Numbered from the stretch's first letter, positions 52,218 to 60,549 are shown. The stretch is DNA of 64,000 nt from Chitinophaga sp. Cy-1792 (GCF_011752935.1 NZ_VWWO01000001.1:2480001-2544000); one strand, 5' to 3'. Numbers and translations are program-made. The notes: a model not told the origin generated them from the sequence alone.

Positions 52218-52330
52218 AGTAACCAGGCAAAAAGACGCGTTAGGGTAATTTCTACAGTGTTTTACCAATTCAACTATTCCACAAGGGACTTTTAGCTTAC
52301 AAACCCTGGCTGCATAGGATAATCACTTCT
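52218..52330 (-). ncRNA. Partial Y-RNA-like unit upstream of the Ro60 gene
   Basis: The minus strand carries CAGGGUUUGUAAGC (T-arm-like), then AGUUGAAUUGGUAAAACACU (D-arm-like with the GGU of D-loops) and the array-type 3' segment ACGCGUCUUUUUGCCUGGUUAC. The conserved CCGUAGU/UACUUCG hairpin is missing and the 5' closing strand is uncertain; GUAACCA at 52460-52454 could pair with UGGUUAC at 52226-52220, giving a longer 240-nt RNA. It resembles the tRNA-mimic half of the units downstream. Confidence 0.45.
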
Positions 52331-52593
52331 TAAAGGCGGCAATTCTGCTGGTCGGGTATAAGGTGTAATTGGATAGCGAATGTAAAAAAATATTCGTTAA
52401 ATTATAATTTCCCAGGTAATGGAAAAGGTAATTTAAAGTGAGCAGCGTAAGGGTGGTTACCACATATAATGTGATGTAAGACATTTCCTTTAAGTCTTAT
52501 CCCATTCAGCAGATGAATATGCTATTCACTATAATGGCAACTCAAATCATAATACCATAAGCATTACTTTTTAGATGAATGAATAGCTTTTTT
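52331..52593. other. Intergenic region, with short homology to the right-hand element
   Basis: No gene seen. Bases 52538-52590 (ACTCAAATCATAATACCATA onward) resemble 60868-60915, the region before the Xre gene of the right-hand element. This shows that the left integrase remnant comes from a related element that lost the DNA between. Confidence 0.5.
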
Positions 52594-53125
52594 CTGCTTA
52601 GCGCCGGCTTGCCCTTCTGGTGTACAGAAAAAATCTCCATCCGCTCCTGCACTGCACTACCAAATATTTCAAATTTTTGATGTGCCCTACTGCTGTACTC
52701 AACCACAGTATTTTTTTCAAACACGTTACTTCGGCCTCCACAGTGAATTGCTGGGCGCTACGGGATAAATGAAGGGTGGGCGGCTTCATACTACTTTCCA
52801 GATGACGATTGCCATCACGCTTGTTGGTGTTTACATAATCCTCGTAATAGTAAAGAAAGTTATCTTTAAACTTATGTGCAGGTATAAACGCTGTGCTTAT
52901 CGATTGCTGTTCGATAATAGCCTGACTTTTCTTTACCTCCAATAAAGCCAATGCCTGTTTATTATTGTTCTTTTGTGTCTGATCTTTCGGCTTCATATAT
53001 ACGAGGATGCCAGTGGCCGGACGTTGCCCCTTACCACGGCCAAAGTCGTAATAGTAGTACGTTTTGTCGCCGGTCGTGTTCTTGCGTTTCAGGAAATTCA
53101 TGCGCCAATGATTTTGAAAGTACAA
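52594..53125 (-). pseudogene. Tyrosine integrase remnant with internal deletion
   Basis: The frame at 53125-52598 keeps residues 1-112 of the intact integrase at 61501 almost unchanged (MYFQNHWRMNFLKRKNTTGD, KKSQAIIEQQSISTAFIPAH, NKRDGNRHLESS), then jumps into sequence homologous to the region beyond the intact gene's stop (52594-52783 matches 61294-61489). About 785 bp, including the whole catalytic domain with its Arg and Tyr residues, are gone. The remaining 175-codon frame encodes only the arm-binding and part of the core-binding domain and cannot recombine DNA. Confidence 0.88.
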
Positions 53126-53285
53126 CCATTGGCACTAATAACATGCCGTGTCAGTAAGGGTTTGAGCCAATTTTTAAGATCGAACGAAAGCGGAAAAAAG
53201 CGGAAGAAAGAATTTTTTAGCAACACAGATGCTGTGTTGACATACTGCCAAAATGCCGGTAGACAGTAGCTTTGGAGAAAAAACC
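53126..53285. repeat. Integrase upstream region, left copy
   Basis: This stretch matches 62611-62775 over its whole length at an estimated 80-85% identity. It contains the inverted repeat CAACACA-GATGC-TGTGTTG (53221-53239), kept at 62706-62724 with one change. It probably holds the integrase promoter and arm-type or excisionase sites of the element. Confidence 0.75.
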
Positions 53286-53310
53286 GGACAAAATAAGACA
53301 ATCACAAACA

Positions 53311-53343
53311 AAAGATCCTGTAAGCTATGCTTACAGGATCTTT
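53311..53343. terminator. Hairpin terminator beside left attachment site
   Basis: A perfect 15-bp stem AAAGATCCTGTAAGC (53311-53325), loop TAT, GCTTACAGGATCTTT (53329-53343). It is directly followed by the tRNA-Leu-like attachment sequence. Confidence 0.9.
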
Positions 53344-53347
53344 CCTA

Positions 53348-53365
53348 GTGCCCGGAACTGGAATG
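53348..53365. other. Attachment site copy 3 (tRNA-Leu 3' end fragment)
   Basis: GTGCCCGGAACTGGAATG matches the 3' end of the tRNA-Leu at 62883-62900 (GTGCCCAGAACTGGATTC) in 15 of 18 bases and is preceded by a terminator, as in the other two copies. It is read as the boundary between the left and middle integrative elements. The changes suggest it is the oldest. Confidence 0.7.
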
Positions 53366-54155
53366 ATATCGAACCGCATAGTATTGATATTTAAGTAGTT
53401 ATGTTCGGATATTAATGTATAGTTATCAAGGTTTTTTCGGTAAAACATCTTGAACCTTTCTCCTCTGCTTTGGAGAAAATCTATCAATTTGCAAAAAAAG
53501 TGGTTTATGATCATTTTAGTCCGGTTAGACTGGGGCGGCTGACACATTTCGAACCTTTTTTATAGAATATTTAATTACTATTGAAAGAGCTCAATTATGA
53601 ATAGAAAAAATTAATCGAATGGATCGCAAGAAAGCAATGTCCTGGGCCAATGAATGTTATTGACTTTTGGATTGGATAAGATAGTAACTTTATTTACAGA
53701 ATTACTCCTTCACACCCTCTCGTTGAATTTGAAATTTCATAATGCTCCATAAAAACCAATTTATTATTTTCAAACCTGAAGGTTACCTTCATTATATATA
53801 TTGATGCTTATTATTTACTATATTTGCTAATATCTATCAAGATATTATTTTATATATGACGCCAAAACTGGATGAATGTATAAGGGGGCCACGCAAGATA
53901 TATTTTTGCGACAGTTAGCTTAGTAATTGGATGTGGACACTTCTGTCATTGGTAAATAGAGCGGAGCGACAGACAGCTACCGAAGGAGTAGATTTCCTTA
54001 TTAGCTGAAATTTTATATGCGGGCAAGGAGGAATTATAAAGTTTTTAATTAACAGATAGGTTATAATTGTGTTGAAAGATGAAAAGTTAGCTGATGAAGC
54101 TTTAAAAACTGTATCGAAAAAATTTAAGTAATACAAGTAATACCGATAGAAGTAA
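53366..54155. other. AT-rich stretch at the left end of the restriction-modification element
   Basis: About 790 bp with no convincing gene; markedly richer in A/T than the host DNA to the left. A short frame ending KDEKLADEALKTVSKKFK at about 54130 has no start codon after the preceding TAG and may be a gene remnant. It must hold the promoter of the restriction-modification genes, but no exact TAnnTTTG box stands out. Confidence 0.35.
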
Positions 54156-56066
54156 ATGGCAAAAAAGGAAGTACTAACCGATTTTTGGGTATATGAACTC
54201 TTAAAGGAAGCTAATATTAGTTTGCACCCTCAAGGTAGTAATATCAAAGAGATTAATGAGGCTTTAAAGTCTGCTTCTAAGGCTGGGACTGGAAAAGTTG
54301 GGTTTCCTGAATACTGTGGTGTGGTGAAAGATTTTTTATTGCTTATAGAAAACAAGGCGGATGTATCGAAGCATATAAACAGAAATGAAAAGAACATAAT
54401 CGGTATGGATGTATCGAGTATAAAGAGTTTTGCCGTTAATGGAGCTTTATTTTACGGCAAACATTTGGCTCAAAAAACTTCGTACAAAAAGATTATTGTG
54501 TTTGGGGTTTCGGGAAATGAAAAACGGCATAGGATTACCCCAGTTTTTATTGATGAGAGAGGTGGTTATAAGGAATTAGAAGATGTGGAAACCTTTCTGC
54601 TTTTTAACGAAAGCAATATTGAAGAATATTACACAAAGAATGTATTGAAAGAGCAGACACCCGATGAAAAAACAACCGAAGAAATACTAAAAGATGCTAA
54701 AGTCCTGCATGAGGATTTGAGAAACTACGGTAGTATTCAGGATAAAGACAAGCCTCTTATTGTATCGGGTATTCTTTTGGCTTTAAGAGAGATGGAACAT
54801 AAGGGCTTCAGTATAGAAAGTCTTACTGGAGACGAAACCAATACGGATGGTGAAAAAATATGTGGAGCTATTGAGAAAAATCTTCAAAGAGCAAATGTGT
54901 CTCCACAAGTAAAAAAAGACAAACTGCTAAGCCAGTTTTTAGTTATTAAAGACACGAAGGCTATCAATGAAATAAACGAAACGCTTCAAAAAACGCCATT
55001 AAAACATTATACTGAATTTCTATACGAAAATATTTATAAAAACATCAAGTATATACATTCTGCCGAAGATTATTTAGGCCGGTTTTATGGCGAATTTATG
55101 TCTTATTCCGGTGGCGATGGACAATCCCTAGGAATTGTTTTAACACCTAAGCACATCACTGAATTGTTTTGCGATTTGGCAGATTTAAAACCTACTGATA
55201 CTATACTTGACCCTTGCTGTGGCACTGCTGGATTTTTGATAGCGGCCATGCATGACATGTTGCAGAAAACAGATAAACCAGACCTTCAGCGGAAGATAAG
55301 AAAAAACCAATTGCATGGTTTAGAGTTGCAGCCATATATGTTTACCATTGCGACTACAAATATGATATTGCGGGGCGATGGAAAAAGTAACTTAGAGCAG
55401 GAAGATTTTTTGAAACAGAATCCAGCACAGTTACAGGAAAGAGGTTGCACAGTAGGTATGATGAACCCTCCTTATTCAATGGGGAGCAAAAATAATCCCA
55501 ATCTTTATGAAATTAATTTTACTGAACATTTGATTAACTCTATTACGGAAGATGGAAAAGTGATTGTAATTGTTCCTCAATCCTCCATGACCGGCAAAAC
55601 CAAAGAAGAGCAAACGAGTAAAGCTAATATATTAAAGTATCACACACTGGAAGGAGTGATCACACTTAACAAAAATACTTTTTATGGTGTCGGGACCAAT
55701 CCTTGTATAGCAATTTTTACGGCAGGTGTACCGCATGATAAAAGTAAAGTAGTTAAGTTTATTAACTTTGAAAAAGATGGCTTTGAGGTGCAAAAACACC
55801 GAGGACTTGTTGAAACCGTAGAGGCAAAAGATAAAAAGCAACATTTATTGGATGTGTGGTTTGACCGTATAGAAGCCGAAAGTCGTTTTTGTGTAAGAAC
55901 GACTATTGAGGCGGAAGATGAATGGTTGCATTCGTTTTATTATTTTAATGACGAAATACCTACAGAAGCTGACTTTGAAAAAACAATGGGTGACTATCTC
56001 ACTTTTGAGTTTAGCATGATTATGCAGGGAAGAGGTTATTTGTTTGATAATGAAAAACAATCTTAG
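54156..56066 (+). CDS. BcgI-like restriction-modification subunit: nuclease fused to N6-adenine methyltransferase
   Basis: A 636-residue fusion. Residues about 5-150 form a PD-(D/E)xK nuclease of the HsdR-N type: PEYCGVVKDFLLLIENKAD has Asp near 59, then Glu and Lys as ExK near 65-67. A helical linker follows. Residues about 290-600 are an HsdM-like N6-adenine methylase, with TILDPCCGTAGFLIAAMHD (SAM-binding motif I, about 349) and MMNPPYSMGS (catalytic NPPY, about 437). The length is like the BcgI A subunit (RM in one chain), so no separate HsdR is needed and none is present. The specificity gene follows after 2 bp. AT-rich and inside a tRNA-Leu element, so horizontally acquired. Confidence 0.85.
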   Translation: MAKKEVLTDFWVYELLKEANISLHPQGSNIKEINEALKSASKAGTGKVGFPEYCGVVKDFLLLIENKADVSKHINRNEKNIIGMDVSSIKSFAVNGALFYGKHLAQKTSYKKIIVFGVSGNEKRHRITPVFIDERGGYKELEDVETFLLFNESNIEEYYTKNVLKEQTPDEKTTEEILKDAKVLHEDLRNYGSIQDKDKPLIVSGILLALREMEHKGFSIESLTGDETNTDGEKICGAIEKNLQRANVSPQVKKDKLLSQFLVIKDTKAINEINETLQKTPLKHYTEFLYENIYKNIKYIHSAEDYLGRFYGEFMSYSGGDGQSLGIVLTPKHITELFCDLADLKPTDTILDPCCGTAGFLIAAMHDMLQKTDKPDLQRKIRKNQLHGLELQPYMFTIATTNMILRGDGKSNLEQEDFLKQNPAQLQERGCTVGMMNPPYSMGSKNNPNLYEINFTEHLINSITEDGKVIVIVPQSSMTGKTKEEQTSKANILKYHTLEGVITLNKNTFYGVGTNPCIAIFTAGVPHDKSKVVKFINFEKDGFEVQKHRGLVETVEAKDKKQHLLDVWFDRIEAESRFCVRTTIEAEDEWLHSFYYFNDEIPTEADFEKTMGDYLTFEFSMIMQGRGYLFDNEKQS

Positions 56067-56068
56067 TA

Positions 56069-56617
56069 ATGGATCTTGTTAATTTGGAATGGAGGGAATT
56101 TTCTCTGACTGAGATCTTTGAAATAATTCAAAGAGGGAAACGTCTCAAAAAAGATGACCACATAGAAGGGAGAATTCCTTATGCCTCATCCACTGCGTTA
56201 AATAATGGAATAGATGGGTTTATTGGGAATACACAAAACACAAGAACTTTTGAAAATTGCCTTACAATTGCAAATAGTGGAAGCGTAGGTTCAACTTTCT
56301 ATCAGCCCTTTAGAGTAATAGCTAGTGACCACGTTACCAAACTGGGAAATAACAATTTCAATAAGTATGTCTACTTATTCTTAGCGACTGTACTTTCGAG
56401 AATTAGTGATAAGTATAGCTTTAATAGAGAGATAAATGATTTGCGGATAAAGAAGGAAAAAGTTTTGTTACCCGTTACCTCCCAGGGGACCCCTGACTAT
56501 GTATTTATGGAAAACTACATGCGTAAAAAAGAAGAAGAGATGCTTGAAAAATATGCTAAATATACTAAATATACGGGAACTGATTACCTTGCCAATAATG
56601 GATCTGGAAGTATTTAA
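56069..56617 (+). CDS. One-domain restriction-modification specificity subunit
   Basis: A 182-residue HsdS-like protein holding a single target-recognition domain (LEWREFSLTEIFEIIQRGKR, IPYASSTALNNGIDGFIGNT, NCLTIANSGSVGSTFYQPFR) and one helical conserved region with a coiled coil (ENYMRKKEEEMLEKYAKYTK). A full HsdS has two such halves. One-half subunits can dimerise to recognise a symmetric site, or the gene may be truncated; the helix and clean TAA favour a functional half subunit. Starts 2 bp after the nuclease-methylase gene. Confidence 0.82.
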   Translation: MDLVNLEWREFSLTEIFEIIQRGKRLKKDDHIEGRIPYASSTALNNGIDGFIGNTQNTRTFENCLTIANSGSVGSTFYQPFRVIASDHVTKLGNNNFNKYVYLFLATVLSRISDKYSFNREINDLRIKKEKVLLPVTSQGTPDYVFMENYMRKKEEEMLEKYAKYTKYTGTDYLANNGSGSI

Positions 56618-56779
56618 AAAAGAAACGGTCTGAATTTCTTTCGACCGTTTTTCACCAAGTTGCCTAGAGGTCTTTACTAATAAAAAAGCATCATGTAATA
56701 TATCAAGATTGTATCGAACCTTACAAACCTTTATCCGTAACACATTTAACAGGCTATATATAAAATATTAATCTGTTTA

Positions 56780-56820
56780 AAAACGATAAAACCCGCTCTT
56801 AGAACGGGTTTTATCGTTTT
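56780..56820. terminator. Hairpin terminator beside middle attachment site
   Basis: A perfect 16-bp stem AAAACGATAAAACCCG (56780-56795) with CGGGTTTTATCGTTTT (56805-56820), 9-base loop, directly followed by an attachment site copy. Confidence 0.93.
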
Positions 56821-56823
56821 CTA

Positions 56824-56841
56824 GTGCCCAGAACTGGATTC
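56824..56841. other. Attachment site copy 2 (tRNA-Leu 3' end fragment)
   Basis: GTGCCCAGAACTGGATTC is identical to 62883-62900, the 3' end of the tRNA-Leu gene; identity stops right after base 18. It is the left boundary of the PARIS-bearing element and the right boundary of the restriction-modification element. Confidence 0.88.
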
Positions 56842-56908
56842 TTATCTAGTTGTGGGGGAATTAGTTGTGAGGTATTTGTGTCAATGGTGTGTCGATTAAC
56901 TCCACCAA

Positions 56909-57823
56909 TTATTCTGATGGAATTTTCCCTAAATAGTTTATCAAGCAGGCTGGAGTATGTGCATACTGCGAATACATTGAAATAATTGTTTTAAGATTTA
57001 CATGGCAGACTAGACCTGCTTTACTAAGCTTTTGATCTGTTACTGAATCTTTACTAACCAAGACAAGGAACTTATGAAAGAATTCTATTAAATATTTCCC
57101 CCTCAAGCAGCTTACCATGTCCGTTGAATTGAAATACGCATCAATTTCATTAATTCTCTTTTCGTCGCAATCAATTGCTGTTTTAAAATCAGTTCGAATT
57201 CTACCAAGATCATATTTACGGACAATCTCTAATAAATCAACAAAGATATACCCCTTCTTAAAAGTATCATCTAGTGCGACTCCAGTTGTATTCAGATTTT
57301 CGTTTCTCTTCTTTTCTTTTAAACAATAATACCATGCATTAAATAGGGATTGAGCCGCTGTTGCCTCTGTAAGCATTTTCACATAATGTTTTAGAATATT
57401 TTGATACCCTTCATCCACCTCTGAAAGTGCAAATTCATTTTTGAGTACCTCTCCCATTACCTCAGGATAACAATATAGGTTCTCTATTGAATAGGTAGGT
57501 GTTTCATAAATATCATCATTATTCAACCGATCATCGAAATCCAGATCTACAAAATAGCCAATCTTATATTTTAGATAAACTTCGTGGTTTTTTATAAGCT
57601 CATATACCTTTAAAACTTTGCTTTTGCCTCCGCATTGAATAGGAAACAACTGCAATTTATCTAATCTATTCTTGACACGAAGATTATAATATGGGGCATC
57701 CTTGCCTTCAATAAAATAAAAATATCCCTTTTTATCTTCTCCTACATGTTTAATAAATGTTTGGTAGGCAACATTTGGATTATTTTCTCTAGCCTTTCTC
57801 AAATCATCTGCCGTCATTGTCAT
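56909..57823 (-). CDS. ariB: PARIS AriB-like DUF4435 Toprim protein
   Basis: This 304-residue cytosolic protein of the DUF4435 type has motifs YFYFIEGKDAPYYNLRV (Toprim Glu near 39), CGGKSKVLKVYELI, GYFVDLDFDDR (DxD, about 90-96) and YSIENLYCYPE, the layout of the OLD-type Toprim nuclease fold. A helical C-terminal half follows. In PARIS anti-phage systems this effector is held by the AriA ATPase and released to cut host tRNA when phage anti-restriction proteins appear. The gene overlaps the ATPase gene by 20 bp, as expected for a two-gene unit. Orthology is inferred from motifs, size and pairing. Confidence 0.82.
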   Translation of the reverse strand: MTMTADDLRKARENNPNVAYQTFIKHVGEDKKGYFYFIEGKDAPYYNLRVKNRLDKLQLFPIQCGGKSKVLKVYELIKNHEVYLKYKIGYFVDLDFDDRLNNDDIYETPTYSIENLYCYPEVMGEVLKNEFALSEVDEGYQNILKHYVKMLTEATAAQSLFNAWYYCLKEKKRNENLNTTGVALDDTFKKGYIFVDLLEIVRKYDLGRIRTDFKTAIDCDEKRINEIDAYFNSTDMVSCLRGKYLIEFFHKFLVLVSKDSVTDQKLSKAGLVCHVNLKTIISMYSQYAHTPACLINYLGKIPSE

Positions 57824-59207
57824 GTAATATAGGGGTGTAATACTCTTGTAGACTTATTGCAAACCTATCAAGTTCATTCTCGAATATGAAGGGAGAATGT
57901 GTTACCGCAAGTAAATATGGACATTTGTTAGAATTTACTATGTCCGGAAGCAGCCTTCTTTGCCAAAATATGGATAATGACAATTCAGGTTCATCAAATA
58001 ACACAATGAATGTTTGATCTTTCATGCTCAAATAAATCCTTGATAGTATTGAAATTATTTGTTTTTCGCCAGATGAAAGTTTGCTCAATTGGATCTTAGA
58101 GTCATTTATAGTATTTTTAATATAAATCTTCATTCCACTCTCATCATAATAAACTTCTTTGTGCACCAAATAAGAATTACATATGCTCTGAAATGCCTTA
58201 ATCTGGGTGTCATATTCACGTTGTTGATCATAAATATCAAAAAGTTTTTCCAAGAAATAGAGGAGGAAAGGATCTTGATCTTTAACTTCTTTGTTATTGA
58301 TCATTGCTAGGATCTTTTCTTTATCTTCTATACTCATTTCCTTACCAATTCGCTCCAGGATTATCTGAACATCCTTTCCATTTAACTTTTGTATAAAAGC
58401 AGGGTTTGTATTTGGTATTCCCTTAACTAATTGGCTTAAAATCTCACCCGATAGTTTCGCAAATCCTTCTTTTGAAAGTCTATCTATTATTCCAGTAAAT
58501 GTATCAAAACGTTTTTGCACATCGTCCATTCCGAAGTGGATCAGACGATTATCTTCTTTATTTTTTTTAAAAGCCTCTTCATCATATCCAAGGTTTTTCA
58601 ATTCTTCCTCAACTCTTCTAAAAGTTGGAAAGTAGAGAATATTGGAATTGCCTATTCTCTCTTTAATCATCCTATCAATTACGTCCAACTCTTTTTCAAA
58701 TGAATCACCAGAACTTGGAGAATACTTAACGTTTAAATAAAAGTAATCTTCAATGAATTCTAAAATTAGATCTTCATTTACATTGTATTTTTGTTTAAAA
58801 TTATTTTCAGATAGATACTCCCGAATTTTATTTCTAGAGGGTCTTTCATTTTCAAACTTGCTAAAGAGGTTTTCAAGGTGATAATATCCCACAATATCAA
58901 CAATTTTTTCATACTGATACCGGGCTACCAGAGATTTTGAGCTTTTATATTTTTTATGATTAAGGATTTCCTTATTTATGAAACTCGAATTCTTTTTATC
59001 AAATACAATCTCAATTTCTTCAAATGTATAATCGCGTAACTTGCTGAAATTTCTGCTTAGAATGTAGTAAATGATATTAAGAATTTGAGTTTTTCCCATT
59101 CCATTTTCTCCAATGAAAATTTTCATCGGACCATCAAGGGGAATATCAATGTCATATTGGTCTAAAAATTTCCGTATGCGAATACGCTCAATTCCTATTT
59201 TATTCAT
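57804..59207 (-). CDS. ariA: PARIS AriA-like ABC-type ATPase
   Basis: This 467-residue SMC/ABC-type ATPase of the AAA_15/AAA_21 class has Walker A GENGMGKTQ at about 33-41, a long helical insertion, signature LSSGEKQIISILSRIYL near 385, Walker B TFIVLFDEPELSLS near 407 and the H-loop LLAVTHSPFIFE. It is paired with the DUF4435 gene at 56909. In PARIS, AriA forms the ring that stores AriB and senses phage proteins such as Ocr. Other ATPase/Toprim pairs (Gabija, OLD) differ in having the Toprim fused or a UvrD-like partner, which is not seen here. Confidence 0.82.
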   Translation of the reverse strand: MNKIGIERIRIRKFLDQYDIDIPLDGPMKIFIGENGMGKTQILNIIYYILSRNFSKLRDYTFEEIEIVFDKKNSSFINKEILNHKKYKSSKSLVARYQYEKIVDIVGYYHLENLFSKFENERPSRNKIREYLSENNFKQKYNVNEDLILEFIEDYFYLNVKYSPSSGDSFEKELDVIDRMIKERIGNSNILYFPTFRRVEEELKNLGYDEEAFKKNKEDNRLIHFGMDDVQKRFDTFTGIIDRLSKEGFAKLSGEILSQLVKGIPNTNPAFIQKLNGKDVQIILERIGKEMSIEDKEKILAMINNKEVKDQDPFLLYFLEKLFDIYDQQREYDTQIKAFQSICNSYLVHKEVYYDESGMKIYIKNTINDSKIQLSKLSSGEKQIISILSRIYLSMKDQTFIVLFDEPELSLSIFWQRRLLPDIVNSNKCPYLLAVTHSPFIFENELDRFAISLQEYYTPILHDNDGR

Positions 59208-59245
59208 ATTTGGCTAGTTTACCAATATCTAATTTTAGATTAAGC

Positions 59246-59395
59246 CTAATTTAGTAAGATACCTAAAAAAGATGCAAATAAAAAAATTAATATTCCCATC
59301 ACCAAAGTTTGTAATTCCTTATTACAAAACAATTTATAATTACGTTTTTTGCTATACACAAAGGCGCCTGTTAATGCGCCAGCAAGTTGTATCAT
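59246..59395 (-). CDS. Possible 49-residue membrane peptide
   Basis: A frame beginning MIQLAGALTGAFVYSKKRNY at 59395 ends with a strong hydrophobic segment (LVMGILIFLFASFLGILLN). The longer frame to 59494 lacks protein character. It lies between the kinase/87-residue pair and the AriA gene on the same strand. It may be a small membrane protein; a toxin-like peptide is only speculation. Confidence 0.3.
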   Translation of the reverse strand: MIQLAGALTGAFVYSKKRNYKLFCNKELQTLVMGILIFLFASFLGILLN

Positions 59396-59448
59396 TGTTA
59401 CACAATGAACATGAAAGCAACCTCCGCAGTCGGCCGCTTTGGATGAAA

Positions 59449-59536
59449 AAAGCCGCTCGGAACTCGCGGCTTTATGTGTGGGAAAACAAAACATTTAGCC
59501 CTAAAACTGGCTCACTCTTGAGCCAATTTCAGGGCT
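59449..59536. terminator. Hairpins downstream of the 87-residue protein gene
   Basis: Two hairpins: AAAGCCGC-(9)-GCGGCTTT (59449-59473), and a nested pair with outer stem AGCCCT/AGGGCT and inner stem TGGCTC/GAGCCA (59497-59536). They lie just past the stop at 59549 on the minus strand and probably end the kinase operon. Confidence 0.65.
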
Positions 59537-59548
59537 GTTTAATAAAGA

Positions 59549-59812
59549 TCAGTACATCAAAATCTTATCAAGATCACGGTTAATTGACGCCTTTATTTCC
59601 CTGGCGGTTTGTTTAATCATCTCCTTTTCTGCATTACTTATGCTGATGGGAAAGGGTGATTTCTCCTGCTGATCGTCATACGGTTTAGACTTTCTGTAAT
59701 AGGTCGAAAGACTCCAATCACATCCTTCACATACACGATCCCGTAATAATATTGGTGTCGAGGCAAACAATTTCTGAAGGTCATTCAATAAATTCTGGTG
59801 CATATTGGTCAC
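59549..59812 (-). CDS. Small hypothetical protein coupled to histidine kinase
   Basis: An 87-residue soluble protein. The frame starts with GTG at 59812, overlapping the kinase stop (GTGA); an ATG three codons later (MHQNLLNDLQKLFASTPILL) is the alternative. It has a Cys pair (RVCEGCDWSLSTYYR) and a basic helical tail. The WSLSTYYRKSK stretch is helix-turn-helix-like, so it may bind DNA, perhaps regulating the element. The coupling suggests it works with the kinase. Confidence 0.6.
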   Translation of the reverse strand: MTNMHQNLLNDLQKLFASTPILLRDRVCEGCDWSLSTYYRKSKPYDDQQEKSPFPISISNAEKEMIKQTAREIKASINRDLDKILMY

Positions 59813-60549
59813 TGGTTTTTCATGGTTACGGGAAGGGATACGTTAAATTTGGTTATGCCGTTTCTACTATGAACGGAGATCTTTCCGCCTAACAATTCCG
59901 AGTACTTTTTGCATAAGTACAACCCTAGACCAACACCCGCTTTGCCCTTTTCCAGTGTCTGATATGGTTCAAAAACTGCTTTGTGTTGTTCCCTTGGGAT
60001 AGTCATCCCGTAGCTGGTGACGTGGAATTTCAGGTTGCCACCCATGATACGCACGTAGAAATAAATGGTGGTGCCAGTACCACAATACTTAAAGGCATTG
60101 TGCAGCAAGTTGCAGATTATCTGTTGCGTTTTGATGCCGTCTATCTCAACTTTTGTTCCTGGTGTGATGTGAATTCTTGCTGACAGATCGACACCTGTAA
60201 TGCCTTTATTTATCATAAATGGAGCAACACAGTTGTGTAGGAAGGGCGCAATTTCTATCAATTCTTTGGAGATAAGCGCTCCTGTTTGCGCCATGCCCAG
60301 CATATTATCGTAGACATTCAGGGCATTATTCGTAATTGCCTTTACGAAGTCAAAGTAGTCGGATGCTTCACTTTTAATGGCTCCATCCGGCAATTTGTAA
60401 GACTCAATTGCATCTAATGCCTGAGTGATCCCGGCCAGTTGGCCTTTCAATTCATGGGCTAACAAGCCAATAAATGCTTCTCTTAGCCAATCAGTACTGG
60501 CGGACCGGAAAGATTCCTGACTGGCATTTACTTTAGTTGGATTTTGCAT
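59809..60549 (-). CDS. Soluble histidine kinase
   Basis: A 246-residue kinase with no membrane segment and almost no sensor region. The phosphoacceptor His is in IGLLAHELKGQLAGI near residue 33. The ATPase core has NLLHNAFKYCGTG (N box, about 148), TIPREQHKAVFEPYQTLEKG (F box) and GVGLGLYLCKKYSE (G box, about 210). No receiver or response-regulator gene adjoins, so it may signal to a host regulator or work through the small protein coupled to it. Kinases of this form occur on Bacteroidota mobile elements. Inside the tRNA-Leu element. Confidence 0.85.
   Translation of the reverse strand: MQNPTKVNASQESFRSASTDWLREAFIGLLAHELKGQLAGITQALDAIESYKLPDGAIKSEASDYFDFVKAITNNALNVYDNMLGMAQTGALISKELIEIAPFLHNCVAPFMINKGITGVDLSARIHITPGTKVEIDGIKTQQIICNLLHNAFKYCGTGTTIYFYVRIMGGNLKFHVTSYGMTIPREQHKAVFEPYQTLEKGKAGVGLGLYLCKKYSELLGGKISVHSRNGITKFNVSLPVTMKNQ

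Noticed and set aside
52598..53125. Functional short integrase
   Set aside because: It lacks the catalytic domain; its C-terminal part is out-of-context sequence from beyond the original stop codon.
54156..56617. Broken type I restriction system lacking HsdR
   Set aside because: The nuclease motif (D, ExK) is present in the N-terminus of the methylase chain, so the system is complete in BcgI fashion.
57804..59207. Gabija or OLD-family nuclease
   Set aside because: The ATPase has no fused Toprim domain and no UvrD-like partner; the overlapping partner is DUF4435, as in PARIS.
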